Shown one piece after another: positions 1 to 11,500 of a stretch of 64,000 bases of DNA (positions are counted from its first letter, which is position 1; each line of letters starts with the position of its first letter). This stretch comes from Paraspadella gotoi (taxonomy: Eukaryota > Chaetognatha), in assembly GCA_051294375.1 (NCBI GenBank), contig CM119263.1, forward strand, positions 30,192,224 to 30,256,223. Reading direction: 5' to 3'. Below the pieces are notes generated by a model that worked only from the letters and a program-made list of their open reading frames with translations, searched no databases and was not told the origin of the DNA. Made by a program: the position numbers and the translations under genes.

Positions 1-610
1 GAGAGAGAGAGAGAGAGAGAGAGAGAGTCCTTCAATATTTTGTCTTTCACATCGCTGTCGCGCTAACTTGTATCACGAAATGAGAGAGAGAGATAAAAGG
101 TTGTTTGTTTGTATATTTGTTGAGAATCGGAATTAAATGGATTAAATTTAGCTAAATTTTTGATTAATTCGACCGATAGTAAAAAAAGTAGCGACGTTTA
201 AAAGTTGTTTACTTTTACATTTTTCTAATTTATAAGTACTTTTCTAATTGATTTTTTTTTTAATTTACAGAATAGCAGCAGCGTCACCGTTCGGTTTATC
301 AGCAAAATCAGACTCCCACCTTACACCCCTCACACACCCTCTTCCTCCCTCTCCTCTCCCCTGAACTTCCTCCCTCTCTCCCCTCCTCTTCTTCCCTCTT
401 TCCCTCTCTCCCCTCCTCTTCCTCCCTCTCTCCCCTCCTCTTCCTCCCTCTCTCCCTCTCTCCCCTCCTTCTCCTTTCCCAGGTTTTTCCCTTCGATCTC
501 GCAAATCGCTCGTCGTCGTCGTCGTCGTCGTCGTCTTCGTCTTTCTCGAGATTTTCTTCGTCGTCGTCGGGAATTTGTTCGCCGCTAGATGGTTCGTCTC
601 TCTCGCGCCG
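1..610. other. Non-coding low-complexity lead-in
   Basis: Starts in a GA dinucleotide array (1-27), then AT-rich DNA to about 270, then C/T-rich sequence (300-480) and a short TCG trinucleotide array (about 509-534). Open frames here are products of the simple repeats. It probably contains the promoter or 5' UTR of the gene starting at 611, but no core element stands out. Confidence 0.4.
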
Positions 611-773
611 ATGATACCATCGCTGAGATCGAGTGAGTGTCTTTGTCTCTGTTTGTCTGTCTCTTTCTCTCTCTCTCTCCTCTTTAACCCGAATTGTCTC
701 TCTTCCCCCCTCTCCCTCCCTCTCTCTCTCTCCCTCTCTCTTCCCCTCTCTCCCTCCCTCTATCTCTCCCTCT

Positions 774-804
<31 letters not shown>

Positions 805-1956
805 ATTCTCACTCTCTCTCTCACTCTCTCTCTCTCTCACAGCTCCCCCTGCTTTCGTTCCCGATTTCATTTGGCCCGATCCGCTCGACACTTTGATTCC
901 CTTTCGATCGTCCAGCATGAGATCCAAAATTTGGGTCACCTGCGTAGAAGAGGTAAGAATTTCGGCCTTATTTACCCAGAAAGCCCCGGTTTATCCGTTT
1001 AGAGATGAAACAGACAGACTGACCGACGGTCTGATAGAAAGAGACGGACACTCAGATCGAATAAACTTTAGTTTTATAAATCCCAGGATTTTTACTTGAC
1101 CGGTCCTCGGCCCAGAAACTCTCCTCCTCTGCCCGACAATTTTCCGCCCTTCGACCCTTATCCCGACCCGGCCGATTCTCTGCCTCCTTTGCCCGACCCT
1201 TGGATCGATGAATCACCATCTGCGCCCGATCCTTACCTTTTCCCAGATCCCGCTGATTCCTTATCCGATCGGCCCGACTCACCCGACGACAACGATTTCC
1301 CTGACCATTATTTTCCGCCGGACGGAGATCGCGAACCTTTTCCCAACACGGATCACCCCTTGCCCGACGATGCCGAAGATTTTCCTCCTTTGTCCGACTC
1401 TCCCGAGCCTTTCCCACCTTTGTCCGACTCCGCCAATCCTTTTTCAAATTATTTCCCTCCTCTGCCCGACGCCCCTCGCCCTCTCAACTCCTCCTCCGAC
1501 TCCACGGCTTCGAACGGCAGACCCTCGAGCGTCCCGACCACTCGAGGCTACGTCTCATTCTCCGATTTCCTCGCGAGTCTCGACGAAGACGAACTTACTT
1601 TGAACTTACCCGATCCTTACGTCTACGGTTTCGGAGGCCCCGACCCTTTCGAGGAGGAAAACAAACCCACCCCGGCCACTTCGTTCCTCCGGCGGCCGCG
1701 ATGTCTGGCTCCAGCGGTCGGTCACATTTACGGAGTCTTCTTCATCGGGTCCATCGTCAGTTTGGGATATTCGCTGGTGATGGTGATGTTGAGGTTGACG
1801 GTTTGGAGGGATAATGATGGAGAGAGGGAGGAGGGGGTGGAGGAAGGAGGGAGGGAAGAAGGGAAGGAAGGAAGGAGAGGGGAAGAAGAGAGAGCGGAGG
1901 AAGGAGGGAGGAGGAAGGGGAGAGAAGGGAACGGGAGAGAATGGAAGAGGGAATAG
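611..1956 (+). CDS. Pro/Asp-rich single-pass membrane protein, unknown function
   Basis: Three exons are supported by splice sites and phase. Exon 1 is 611-632 (starts MIPSLRS, donor GTGAGT, phase 1). Exon 2 is 843-952, whose acceptor ends a long CT array. Exon 3 starts at 1087 after CCCAG. Exons 2 and 3 share a striking composition with dozens of Pro-Asp-Pro and PLPD/LSDSP-type motifs, which is the main argument that this frame is real. A hydrophobic segment, nt about 1720-1800 (IYGVFFIGSIVSLGYSLVMV), looks like one transmembrane helix, with the acidic Pro-rich part before it and a charged tail after it. There is no clear signal peptide, so orientation is unknown. The frame runs into purine-rich DNA and stops at 1956, where the true end may be obscured by repeat-driven indels or an intron. 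I do not recognise the family. Confidence 0.5.
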
Positions 1957-2856
1957 AGGAAGAAGAAGAGAGAATGAAGGAAAGGGAGAGGGGGAAGGGG
2001 AGGAGGAGGAAAGAGGGAGGGAGGAAAGAGACGAGGAAGGAGGGAGGAGAGAGGAAGGGAAGAGAGTGGAGGAAAGAGGGAGAAGGGAAAAGGAGGAGGA
2101 AAGTAGACTGTTGGAAGGAGACGGAGAAAAAGGAGGGAAAATAGAGATAGGAGGAAAATCAATGGAAGAGGAGGTGGGAGAAGGAAAGAGAGAGGACAAG
2201 GAAAAGAATTATAGAAAAGAAGGGGAGAGGGAGGAAGAGGAAAGGGAGGAAGAGGAGAGGGAGGAAGGAGAGGAGGAAGAGGAGATGGAGGAGGAGGAAA
2301 GGGAGGAAGAGGGGAGGGGGAAAGAGGAGAGGGAGGAAGAGGAGAGGAAAAAGAGGAGGAGGAAGAGGAGAGGGAGGAAGAGGAGAAGGAGGAAGAGGAT
2401 TGGGAGGAAGAGAAATCTGTCATTAAAGGAAAGAAAAGTAAAAATGAGTTGAGTGATGATAAAACTAAAGAAGAAATGATAAGTGAAAAATCATTTATTG
2501 GGGAAAGAAATGATATGATAGATGATGATGATGATATGAGAGAGGAAGGAAGGGATGAGATTACAGAGAAGAGAAATGAAGTGAGGAGTGATAGAGAGGA
2601 AATAAAAGAGAAAGAAGTTAATATAAAAATGGAAGAGCATGAAGAGACAGAGAGAGAGTCAAATGAAACTAATGAGATGAAGAGAAATGGGATAGAGATG
2701 GAGAAAAAAGGGATAGAGATGGAGAGAGAAGAAAGGAATGAAGTAAAAGACGAATTTATGTCAGGGGTACAGATGGAGGAAGATGGTGAGACAGATAAGA
2801 GAAACAGATGGGCTGATCTGAGGCAGATGTTGAAAGAAAATAAAAATAAACAATAA
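1957..2856 (+). CDS. Lys/Glu-rich coding tail, probably the C-terminal part of the preceding gene
   Basis: The plus strand from about 1814 to 2450 is almost pure A/G and is open in a second frame (1814-2452), giving only K, E, R and G. From about 2220 the first frame, the same one used by exon 3 upstream, is open again through a less repetitive segment 2449-2856 with normal composition: a run of five Asp, many E/K/N/M residues, and an end in WADLRQMLKENKNKQ before TAA. The simplest reading is one protein whose reading frame slips inside the purine tract, through assembly indels or an unrecognised intron. Coiled-coil or disordered structure is likely. No domain is recognised, and it could be a separate gene. 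Confidence 0.35.
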
Positions 2857-2904
2857 TTATATTTGTATTAATTTATTTAATAATCTGACTTTTTAAATCA
2901 TATC

Positions 2905-3090
2905 CAGGATGATATGCCGTCCAGCGAAAAGTTATCCTTTCATTTAATAAATAAGCTGTCTTGCCCCTGACTTTGGACAGGCTTTGGTGGTTTAAGGCCT
3001 CCATCACTCTTACAAGATAATGACATAGCAGGTTTCTGCAAGCTTTCAATCAAGACTCTCTCAAGAGTCTTTTTCAAGATTTTCTGTGAT
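2905..3090 (+). repeat. Interspersed short repeat, copy A
   Basis: Contains the family core TTTAATAAATAAGCTGTCTTG, then CCCCTGACTTTGGACAGGC, GGTTTAAGGCC and TTACAAGATAATGACATAGC. The same core recurs at 50215-50385, 51170-51310 and, inverted, at 43515-43695, 44440-44560, 50375-50500 and 63665-63740. Better copies begin with a TTGGTNNNACCAA palindrome. It has no coding capacity, so it is a non-autonomous element, either MITE-like or SINE-like. Confidence 0.6.
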
Positions 3091-3196
3091 AACGTATTTT
3101 AATTGTTATGGTATTGCATTATATTGTATTATGCCGAGTAAAATCCTACCAGATTAAAATATTGTTAAAGGATCAAACTTTGTTTTAATTTTCTCG

Positions 3197-4713
3197 ATAT
3201 TATATTAGATTAGATTTATTCAAGAAGGACGGGCCGGGGGTAGGCCATGGGTCGCAGTTACAAATAATCACAGACAGGTTTACAATTTAATCACAGCATA
3301 ACGAAAACAATAGTTTCTAAATCCGTATCTTTTACTGGAGTCTGTAATTGAATCTTTTCATAACTCTTTTCAAATACAAACAGTATCCTATACAAAGAGA
3401 ACATGGTTAAATCTTAAGTTTTAGAACAGAACAAAGATTTTTACAAAGGATAATTATTAGGTACTTCACTTAAAAATTCAAAGGGACATATTGCCCTTCT
3501 GCTTACCCTAAAATCATTCATGTTTTCAATATATTTAGGTAAAAGGGGCGTTTTTTCAATCAAACCTCGCATTTGTAAATGTGCCCTCTTAATTATTCTA
3601 ATACGCAATGGTTCTAAACCCAAATAATCCAAAACTAAGAAATTTGACATTGATCTTGGTACATTAGATATACTTTTTAAAAATCTAAACTCAACTGTCT
3701 CTAATTTATTCCATAGAGAGTTAGAAATAGTACAAAAACAGCACATGCTATACTCTAACAGTGAAATAACGAATACCTTATAAAGTTCTAACATAATTTT
3801 ACTACTCAGATATTTGTATTTAAATCGTAATTTGGACAATACTCCACATCTCTGTATCATACGTTTACATAAATTATTAATGTGAATATTCCATTTTAAT
3901 TTACTATCGAAGGTAACCCCTAAAAAAATTGCTTCCTGGACAATCCCAATTTTAACCCCAAATAATTCTAAGTCCAGACTACCGAACAACGCTCTTCGTC
4001 TCCTTGAAAAAATAATTAACTGACATTTATCTGGAGCTAATTTGAGGCGCCATTTACTGCACCACCTCTGGATTGCATCCATTGTCCTCTTCATTTCAAA
4101 TTGGCACAACTCCAAGGACACTTCTGTAACCCAGTTTGCCGTATCATCCGCAAATTGACTATTCTCTACTATCTTTGGAACCTTATTGGTGATGTCGAAT
4201 ACGTAAATAGAGAAGAGGTCCGGTGATATAATTCCTCCTTGCGGACAACCACAAGACATGTAAATTTTTCTTGAGTTACAATCTCCGATCCTAACTGTAA
4301 CAAATCTATTTGTAAGATACGAGTCAATTAGTCGAATGAGACTGTCCGGAAAACCCAGTTCCTTCATCTTTATAATCAAACCATCATGCCAAACTCTGTT
4401 AAAGGCATCTTCCACATCATGAAAGATTGCAACTGTTATTTTATCTTTTTGAAACCCTCTCGTAATATCTTCCGACAATCTAATCAAGTGTTCCTGAGTG
4501 GATCGACCTCGACAGAAACCTGCTTGAATAGGGTTTTTTATATTTTTGATATCCATATGCTTCAAGATTGAATCCCGGATAAAGTGTTCGTATAATTTAC
4601 CGACGCAGCTCAAGAGACTAATTGGTCGAAATCCTTTCACGGAGTCTTGCGGTTTCCCCTTTTTCGGAATCATATTTATGACGGCATTTCTCCATTTCTT
4701 AGGGAAATCTGCA
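3197..4713 (-). mobile_element. 5'-truncated Jockey-like non-LTR retrotransposon (reverse transcriptase)
   Basis: The minus-strand frame ending at 3441 encodes a LINE reverse transcriptase. In order it shows IPKKGKPQDSVKGFRPISLL, GFCRGRSTQEHLI, a palm block HDVEDAFNRVWHDGL, CGCPQGGIISP, the catalytic box QFADDTANW and the thumb-side LGVTFDSKLKW. The first ATG is at 4673, but recognisable coding (FPKKWRNAVIN) extends to about 4710, where it stops abruptly, so endonuclease and ORF1 are missing. This is a normal 5'-truncated insertion. The 3' UTR runs to about 3197 and ends in an AATAAATCTAATCTAA-type tail. The ORF is uninterrupted over about 420 codons, suggesting a fairly recent insertion. Jockey/I group is by motif; the exact clade is uncertain. 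Confidence 0.85.
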
Positions 4714-4859
4714 AAAGATAATCTTTTGTTTTTATTTTAATTTCCTTGTTTATGTCCAGAGGTCGCTCTTTGCAAAGAAACCGAGTCTTCCAGCTGAATT
4801 GAGTTTCGCTTTGAATATTAAACTGATTCCATATTTCGATTTTCGATTCTCTTGTGGAA

Positions 4860-5022
4860 CTCGTGGCTTCGTCTCTCTCTCTCTCTCAATATTTCTCTGT
4901 CTCTCTCGCTCTCGCTTTCAACATTACTGATTATTTAGCATGCGTTTCGTGATACACGTTACAAACTTTTAGAATGTATATCAAAATTTTTGGTTTGCTA
5001 ATTTGAATCGATTTTTATTACT

Positions 5023-5090
<68 letters not shown>

Positions 5091-5526
5091 GCCTGCCTGT
5101 ATTTCTCTCTCTCTCTGTCTCTCTTTTTTTCTTTTTTTTTTTTTGAATTCTTTTCTCACAGTTTTGATGTTAAACGTTCGTATCTTTAAATACAATGTCC
5201 GAAATTAATTTATTAAAATTCTGATGATATAATGATGATTGTATTAGCAGTAATAACGATAATATTAATTAAAGAAATGAAAATTGTCGATCTCAACTAT
5301 TAATTATGCTCTTTTTTTTGTAGATGTTTTCAGACGTCTGGTCCCAATTATTTCATCTGTAAAGATAGCTACGTTTTTAAGAAAACAAAAATAATCAGTA
5401 ATTACCGTAAGATTAACAACAAATAGAAACTCGTGGCGAAAAACTTGGACTATTTAATGTTAACAAAATTTAATGTTAACAAACGTAAACAAATAAAAGG
5501 ATCGATCGATCGGAAAATAAAAAAAA
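4860..5526. repeat. CT microsatellites and AT-rich intergenic DNA
   Basis: CT arrays at about 4872-4915 and 5030-5125, a T-rich tract, then AT-rich sequence up to the large ORF at 5527. I see no terminal inverted repeat, integrase or capsid fragment of the kind expected if the neighbouring polymerase-like gene lay in a complete Polinton. Confidence 0.5.
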
Positions 5527-8500
5527 ATGAACGTCGCTCGATCTCCTGTGAGAAAAAAACGACGATGGATCGAAGAAGAGGAAGAGGAAGAGGAAGAGGA
5601 AACTCTTTCTAATTGCGTCTTCAAGAAAGAATCGGATCGAGTCTATGACCCTGTTGCAGATGTTGGGACGGGAAGCGATGAAAATCTCCGCAAAATCGCT
5701 AAAACGAATCGTACGGATATTGGGATGGATGGACTCATTGGCGATGACGCGGGTCAGAAGAGAGAGACGGACGAATGGATCGAACATGGGATTAAATTGT
5801 GGAACGTGATGAATTTAAAGTGCGAGGACGGCGGCGGCGGTGGCGGCAGAGGCGGCTGCGGCAGCGGCGGCAGCGCCAGCGTCAAAAATGAAGAAATTTA
5901 TGAGGAAATAATTGATTTAACGACGGAAACTGAAGATGAATCTCAGATTGAAAATAACTGGTACAAAATTGAGAAATATGAAGCAGACAACTTCGTTACT
6001 GAGGATCAAATTGTCGACTTGACTGGAAGCGAAAGTGAAATGGAAAATGAAGAAGATGATGATAATGAAGAAGAAATGAAACCAGAGACCAAAATACAAA
6101 GAAATTCACCCGTGAAAAAAAATGTAAATGTTGAAATGGACACGTCTCGGATAACAAGACGTATAAACGTCGACATGAACGGCATCTCAATTGAAGAAAT
6201 GAATCCAGAGACCGAAATACATAGAAATTCACTGGTAAAAAAAAATTTTAACGTTGAAATGGACACTTCTCGGATAACAAGACGTAGAAACGTGAACTTT
6301 AACGACATCTCAGATGATGATGATTTTAGCTCAATGACAAGAGGCATACTGCAAATTCCCAATGAAAGCGAAATGAGATTTATTTTTTGCATAATATCCA
6401 GCATTAAACAATTTTCCGCGAGAACGGCAAGAATTCTATGTAATTATGAACCTCACTTGGAAGAAATTAAATACAATGGGATTCGATTACCAGTTGATTC
6501 ATTAAAAAAAATCGAGAGAATTGAAGATATGAACGGTGCCTTTTTTTCCCTTTACATTTATCAGTGCAAAAAAATTGACAAAAAAGAATACCAACTTTGT
6601 CCCTATTACATTTCAAAAAAAAATAATACTCATGAAGTTTTTTTGTGGTTGGTTAACGAACAAAAATCGCAGTACAAGGTGATTAAGTGTCTCTCTATAT
6701 TCATGAGAAACTTTTTTATCCCAAAAGGTAGAAGAAAATATTATTGTCCAAAATGTGTGTCTCAGTTCAACAAATCTGTTTTAAAAGATTCTCATCAAAG
6801 AGAATGTCGTAAAGAATTCAAGAGCATTAAATTTTTCTTGAAACCCAAAAAAAAGCACCATATTCGTGAAATTCATAAAAACATTATAATGGGAAGAAGT
6901 AGTGGTAATTCCCCCAATGATGGTGAAATTCAAATTGATGACAAAATGAATAATAAAACTAATGATGATGACAAAATGGAAGATCAAGCTAACAAAAAAT
7001 TTGATATAGATATTGAATCAGATGAAAATGAGACAATTGAGTCTGAAGAGCAAATACAAGATAACAAGAAACTGGATAATAAAGGAGAAAAAGAAGAAAC
7101 AAACCGTAATAAAAATATTTATACTGATTTAAATAATGAAGTAATGATCAAAGCAAAAGACAGGCAAAGAAGGGCGAAGCACACAGATGAATCAATTGAA
7201 AATTCAAAACAATGCGTTGATGTGGATAATAGAATGGTTGAAAATGTTGAAGGAGAAAATCAAATGAATTCAAATGAAAAACATTTTTCTAATCAAGTGG
7301 AAAAAAATTTGAAAAAAGAAAATGAAATGGAAAACGGCAATAATCTGAATGAATTAGATGAAGAATTTAATTCAAGCCATGATCAAGGTAATGTAATTAA
7401 TCAAGATGAGGAAAGCAAGAAAGAGAATGATGAAATACCATTAAAACAAGAAAATGAAGCAAAATCTTCAATTGGATTACAACCAGATGGCGATCATGTC
7501 TTTGGAAACAGTGCAGATGACTTCTCTGACATAAAGTCAACTGAAATAAAACTATCCAATAATGATCAAAAAAGTTCAAGCAAAGATGACAACTCAGGAC
7601 ACCTTTATTTTAATAAGGTCATTGTCAAAGAAAAACCCGATTTTGTTTTGCATCATTATGAAGCCGCATTGGGACAAATATGTCAAAGTTACTACTTTAT
7701 TCCTCAACAGGAATTGAGTGATTATGTGGAGTTGCTCAAGAAAGCAAGGCCATTATTCTGCGATATTGTTTCGGCCAATCTTAAGAGGCACAAATCACTC
7801 AAGTTAGTAATTCAAGTGAAGATGACATTTTTTGCTGAAGATAATAAAAACAAAAACAACAAGACTGATGAAAATTATCTTTTTAATTATGAGCCAACGC
7901 TTGCTCCACTAACCATTGCCTACTCTAGCAATGTTAGCAAGTCGGTAAACTACTTGTTTGACCAAATATTTGTGAAAATTGAAGAGATCCTGACACTGAA
8001 ATCTGACTTAGTCTACTTTTTTACTAATTTTTTGAAGCTGAACGTTATCCAATTTATGAGCATCAGCGCAGGAAGTCAAGCAAAACTCCCGACCATAATT
8101 GCTATGAAACGTGCTACAATCAATGTACCTGATGAGAGAAATATGTGCTTGGTTTACTGCATCATTGCAAGCATTTTTAATATCTCTGGTTCCTCTTCAA
8201 TACGTTTTAAATCATATACTCCATATTTGAGCAAAATAAATTTTAATGGTATAAAATTTCCCATAACATCCATAGCTTCAATTAAAAATATTGAGAAAAT
8301 AAATGATAAGTTGTTTTCCATTTATATTTATGCATATAGGCTAACCAAAAAAGGATGTGAATTTTACCCTTATTATGTTTCTGATATAAATGAGGCTCGA
8401 CATGAAGTGTATTTGTTGTTAGTCGGTGAAGAAAATTCACATTTTGTTGTAATAAAAAGTTTACAACGGCTCATGAAAGGTATTGCTAGTAAAAGTACCA

Positions 8501-11500
8501 CTTCTAAATTCTTTTGTCCCAAGTGCCTTCATCATTTTGGAAAACGAGTCTTGAGAGATTCTCATAAAGCAACATGTAACAAGGCATTAAAGAATCAATT
8601 AACTCTTCCGCCAAGAAGCACCTCAATAACATTTAATAATCATAAGCATCTTAGTAGAAATAGTTTTTTTATATGTTCACAAGGAGAAGCTTCATACCGA
8701 ATAACCAGAACTGGAGTTCAATGTTCAAAACCTGAGAGTCAAACGAAAAAGTATTCTTGGGTCAAATACCGTTATGAAGAAATTCACTGTCGGAAGTGTG
8801 AACGATGTACTGATGACTTACCCTGCGGGGATTTAATGAAAAAAAGCAACCTGTTCTGTAGTTTGGATCTGTCGGCCTTTGCCTACAACATCATTGCTAC
8901 TCACGATGAAAATATTAGTATTCCACTAAGATCATACCGCGCCCAGAGTGAGCATGAGGTTAATGATCAAGTGGTAAAGCAAAAGTTTTTAGACTTTTTA
9001 TGTGACGACGCGATTTTTCTCAAAGATTTGATGAAGAAAACACCTGGGGAGTCAATGACCAAGGAAATGGCTGAAGCGACGCAATGTTCCTTGTGCAAAG
9101 TAAAGTTTCCTCTGAACAAGTCGGATCCTTTGTTTCACAAACACAGAAAATGCATTTATCAGATTAATTCCCAAACTGAGTCTAGTGACATTGCAAACGA
9201 CAAGGTTCCTTCAAGATATACCTCCGTTTGTTTTTCTTGCAGCTCGTCTCTCAAGGAACGAAGGAAGACTCCTGTCTATTTTAATCAAGACTCAGTAAAC
9301 TTGTGTCATTTAGTTATCAGCTGTGCGGGATCATTTCCTGAATATATTAAAAGACTTTACATATTTGGCGAGCATGACGAAAAAAGTAAGTCGGTTTCTT
9401 TGCTGCTCAATTGCGTTGATTGCAGGAGATTGAAAAAAGAGAATATGGAAAAAGATAAAGCAGTAATTGTCAGTAGCACCAAAGATAGTACGGAAGATCA
9501 AAATAAGTCGCCAAGATTGGATGAGAATGAGCCAAGTCTCAGTCAAGAAACTGACAAAGTGGATCTTGACTCAATGACGAATGCATCTGACAATGATGAT
9601 GATGATTATGATGACAATGATGATGAAGTTGATGCCTCTGAGGATGATATTGATGGCAATGAATCAGATTCCAACAAAGGGGGAAAAAGGGAAAAATGTT
9701 ACATCAATAATGAGAGGCAAAAATCTTGCGCGTCTTGTAAGAAAATGATTGGTTTCAAGTTCATTAATTCTCGCAGTTTCCTAAATCTGAGCTTGGAGAA
9801 AATGGCCGAATCTTTGGGATCAAACTTTAGCCCAGTCACGTGCAAAGAATGTGGAGAGAACATGGAGAAGCAAAAACATTGTGGTCGGTGTTTGCAGAAA
9901 TGTAAAGCAACATTCAATCAGACTTTTCAGTACCTCTCAGAATGTAAAGAGGCGACACTGTTTCCCAAGAACATAAAGAAAAGCCAATTAATTCACGATT
10001 ACGCGAGTCAACTCAGACACTGGAATGAGAGGCAATTCCCGAGTTACAAACAATTATATTCTGCAACAGATCAAAAATCTGCAATAGAATACAATGAAGC
10101 TATTTCGCTCTACAATCGATTGAACTGCCAGAACATTGGCGAATTTGTACTGCATCGATTAAGATTGGACGCAACTTTGTTAACCGATGTGATGATAAAC
10201 TTTCGAAACATTCTCTTCGATAATTTTGGTCTCGACATCATGGGCTATGGGAACATCAAAGATTTTGTTTATGATGCTGCAAAAAAAGTATGCAATCTAC
10301 AGATGGATTTTTCGCCATCGGTGGAGATGCACGAGGAGTTTCTAGATGGAATAAAAGGTAGATTTTCTAACATCTCTCACAAATTCTTTGCCAGCAATGA
10401 CGAGGCCATCCCACCAATACCAAGAGAGTACGCCGCTCTCACTGACAGCCTTATTAGCATTGGTGAGAGAACTTACAAATATAAACATCAGGTTCCTTCT
10501 CAGCAAACTCCTGGTTTAAGATCCTGTGAGAAGGACAACACTGAGACGTGGTCAGGTTTCTTTGACAGTTGCTTCAATCGGTGTAACCTTTTATCCTTGA
10601 GCATCAACGATTTTTATTCTTTCATCATGAAAAATTATCCACTTCCTTACAAAGATTTTCGATACTTGGAAGGAGACGAATTGAAAAAATTGAGCGAGGA
10701 ATTTTTCACTCAGCAGGGAAAAAATATCCAGAACTTTGGAGAAGATGGATTTTTATTGACTGTGGATCTTGAGTATCCACCTGAAATCCAGGAAGAACTG
10801 GAAGCTTTTCCTCTTCTGCTGGAGAAGAGAAAAGTTAAAAGAGAAGAACTCTCTCTCTTCACGAAAAGTCAATTGCAGGAAACGGATGCAGAACCGGGCG
10901 ACGCTGAAAGACTAATTGCCGATTTTAAGCCTAAGACGAAGTATCAAATTCATTTCGTTTATTTGAAGTTTGTGCTGAGCAAAGGTGTGCGCTTGTTAAA
11001 AATTCATTCGGCGATAGCGTTCAAGCAAAAGGTTTTGTTTCGTGATTTTTTCAAACTGACTTTTGAGTTGAGAGAGAAAAGTCGAACAGATCTTTTTTCA
11101 TACAGTATATATGAAACACTATTGGATTCTTTATTGGCGAAACTGTTAGAAAGTGAGCACGACAAGTTTCAGTACACTTATGTCTCCCAACGAAGAAAGG
11201 CTTTCAAGTTTATCAGCGACTATTCATTTCTCGATTGCGCCGTCTTGTCCCCAAAAAGCTTGATTGTAAAGTCATTTGCCGGCAAAGTACCTATGAAAAA
11301 ACCAGTGTACCTGGCAAACGTCATAATGGATTTGGCCAAGTGTTTTTTGGTCCATAAAGTCCATGATTCTATTTTGTCAGCTTTTAAAATAGATGGGACC
11401 AAAAATTGTTTTGTCTTTTCCGCGGAATCAGATTCCGTTGGCGTCGCCTGTTTCTATGATTCCCGAATCCAAGGAAACGATTACTTCTATAAAAAGATGG

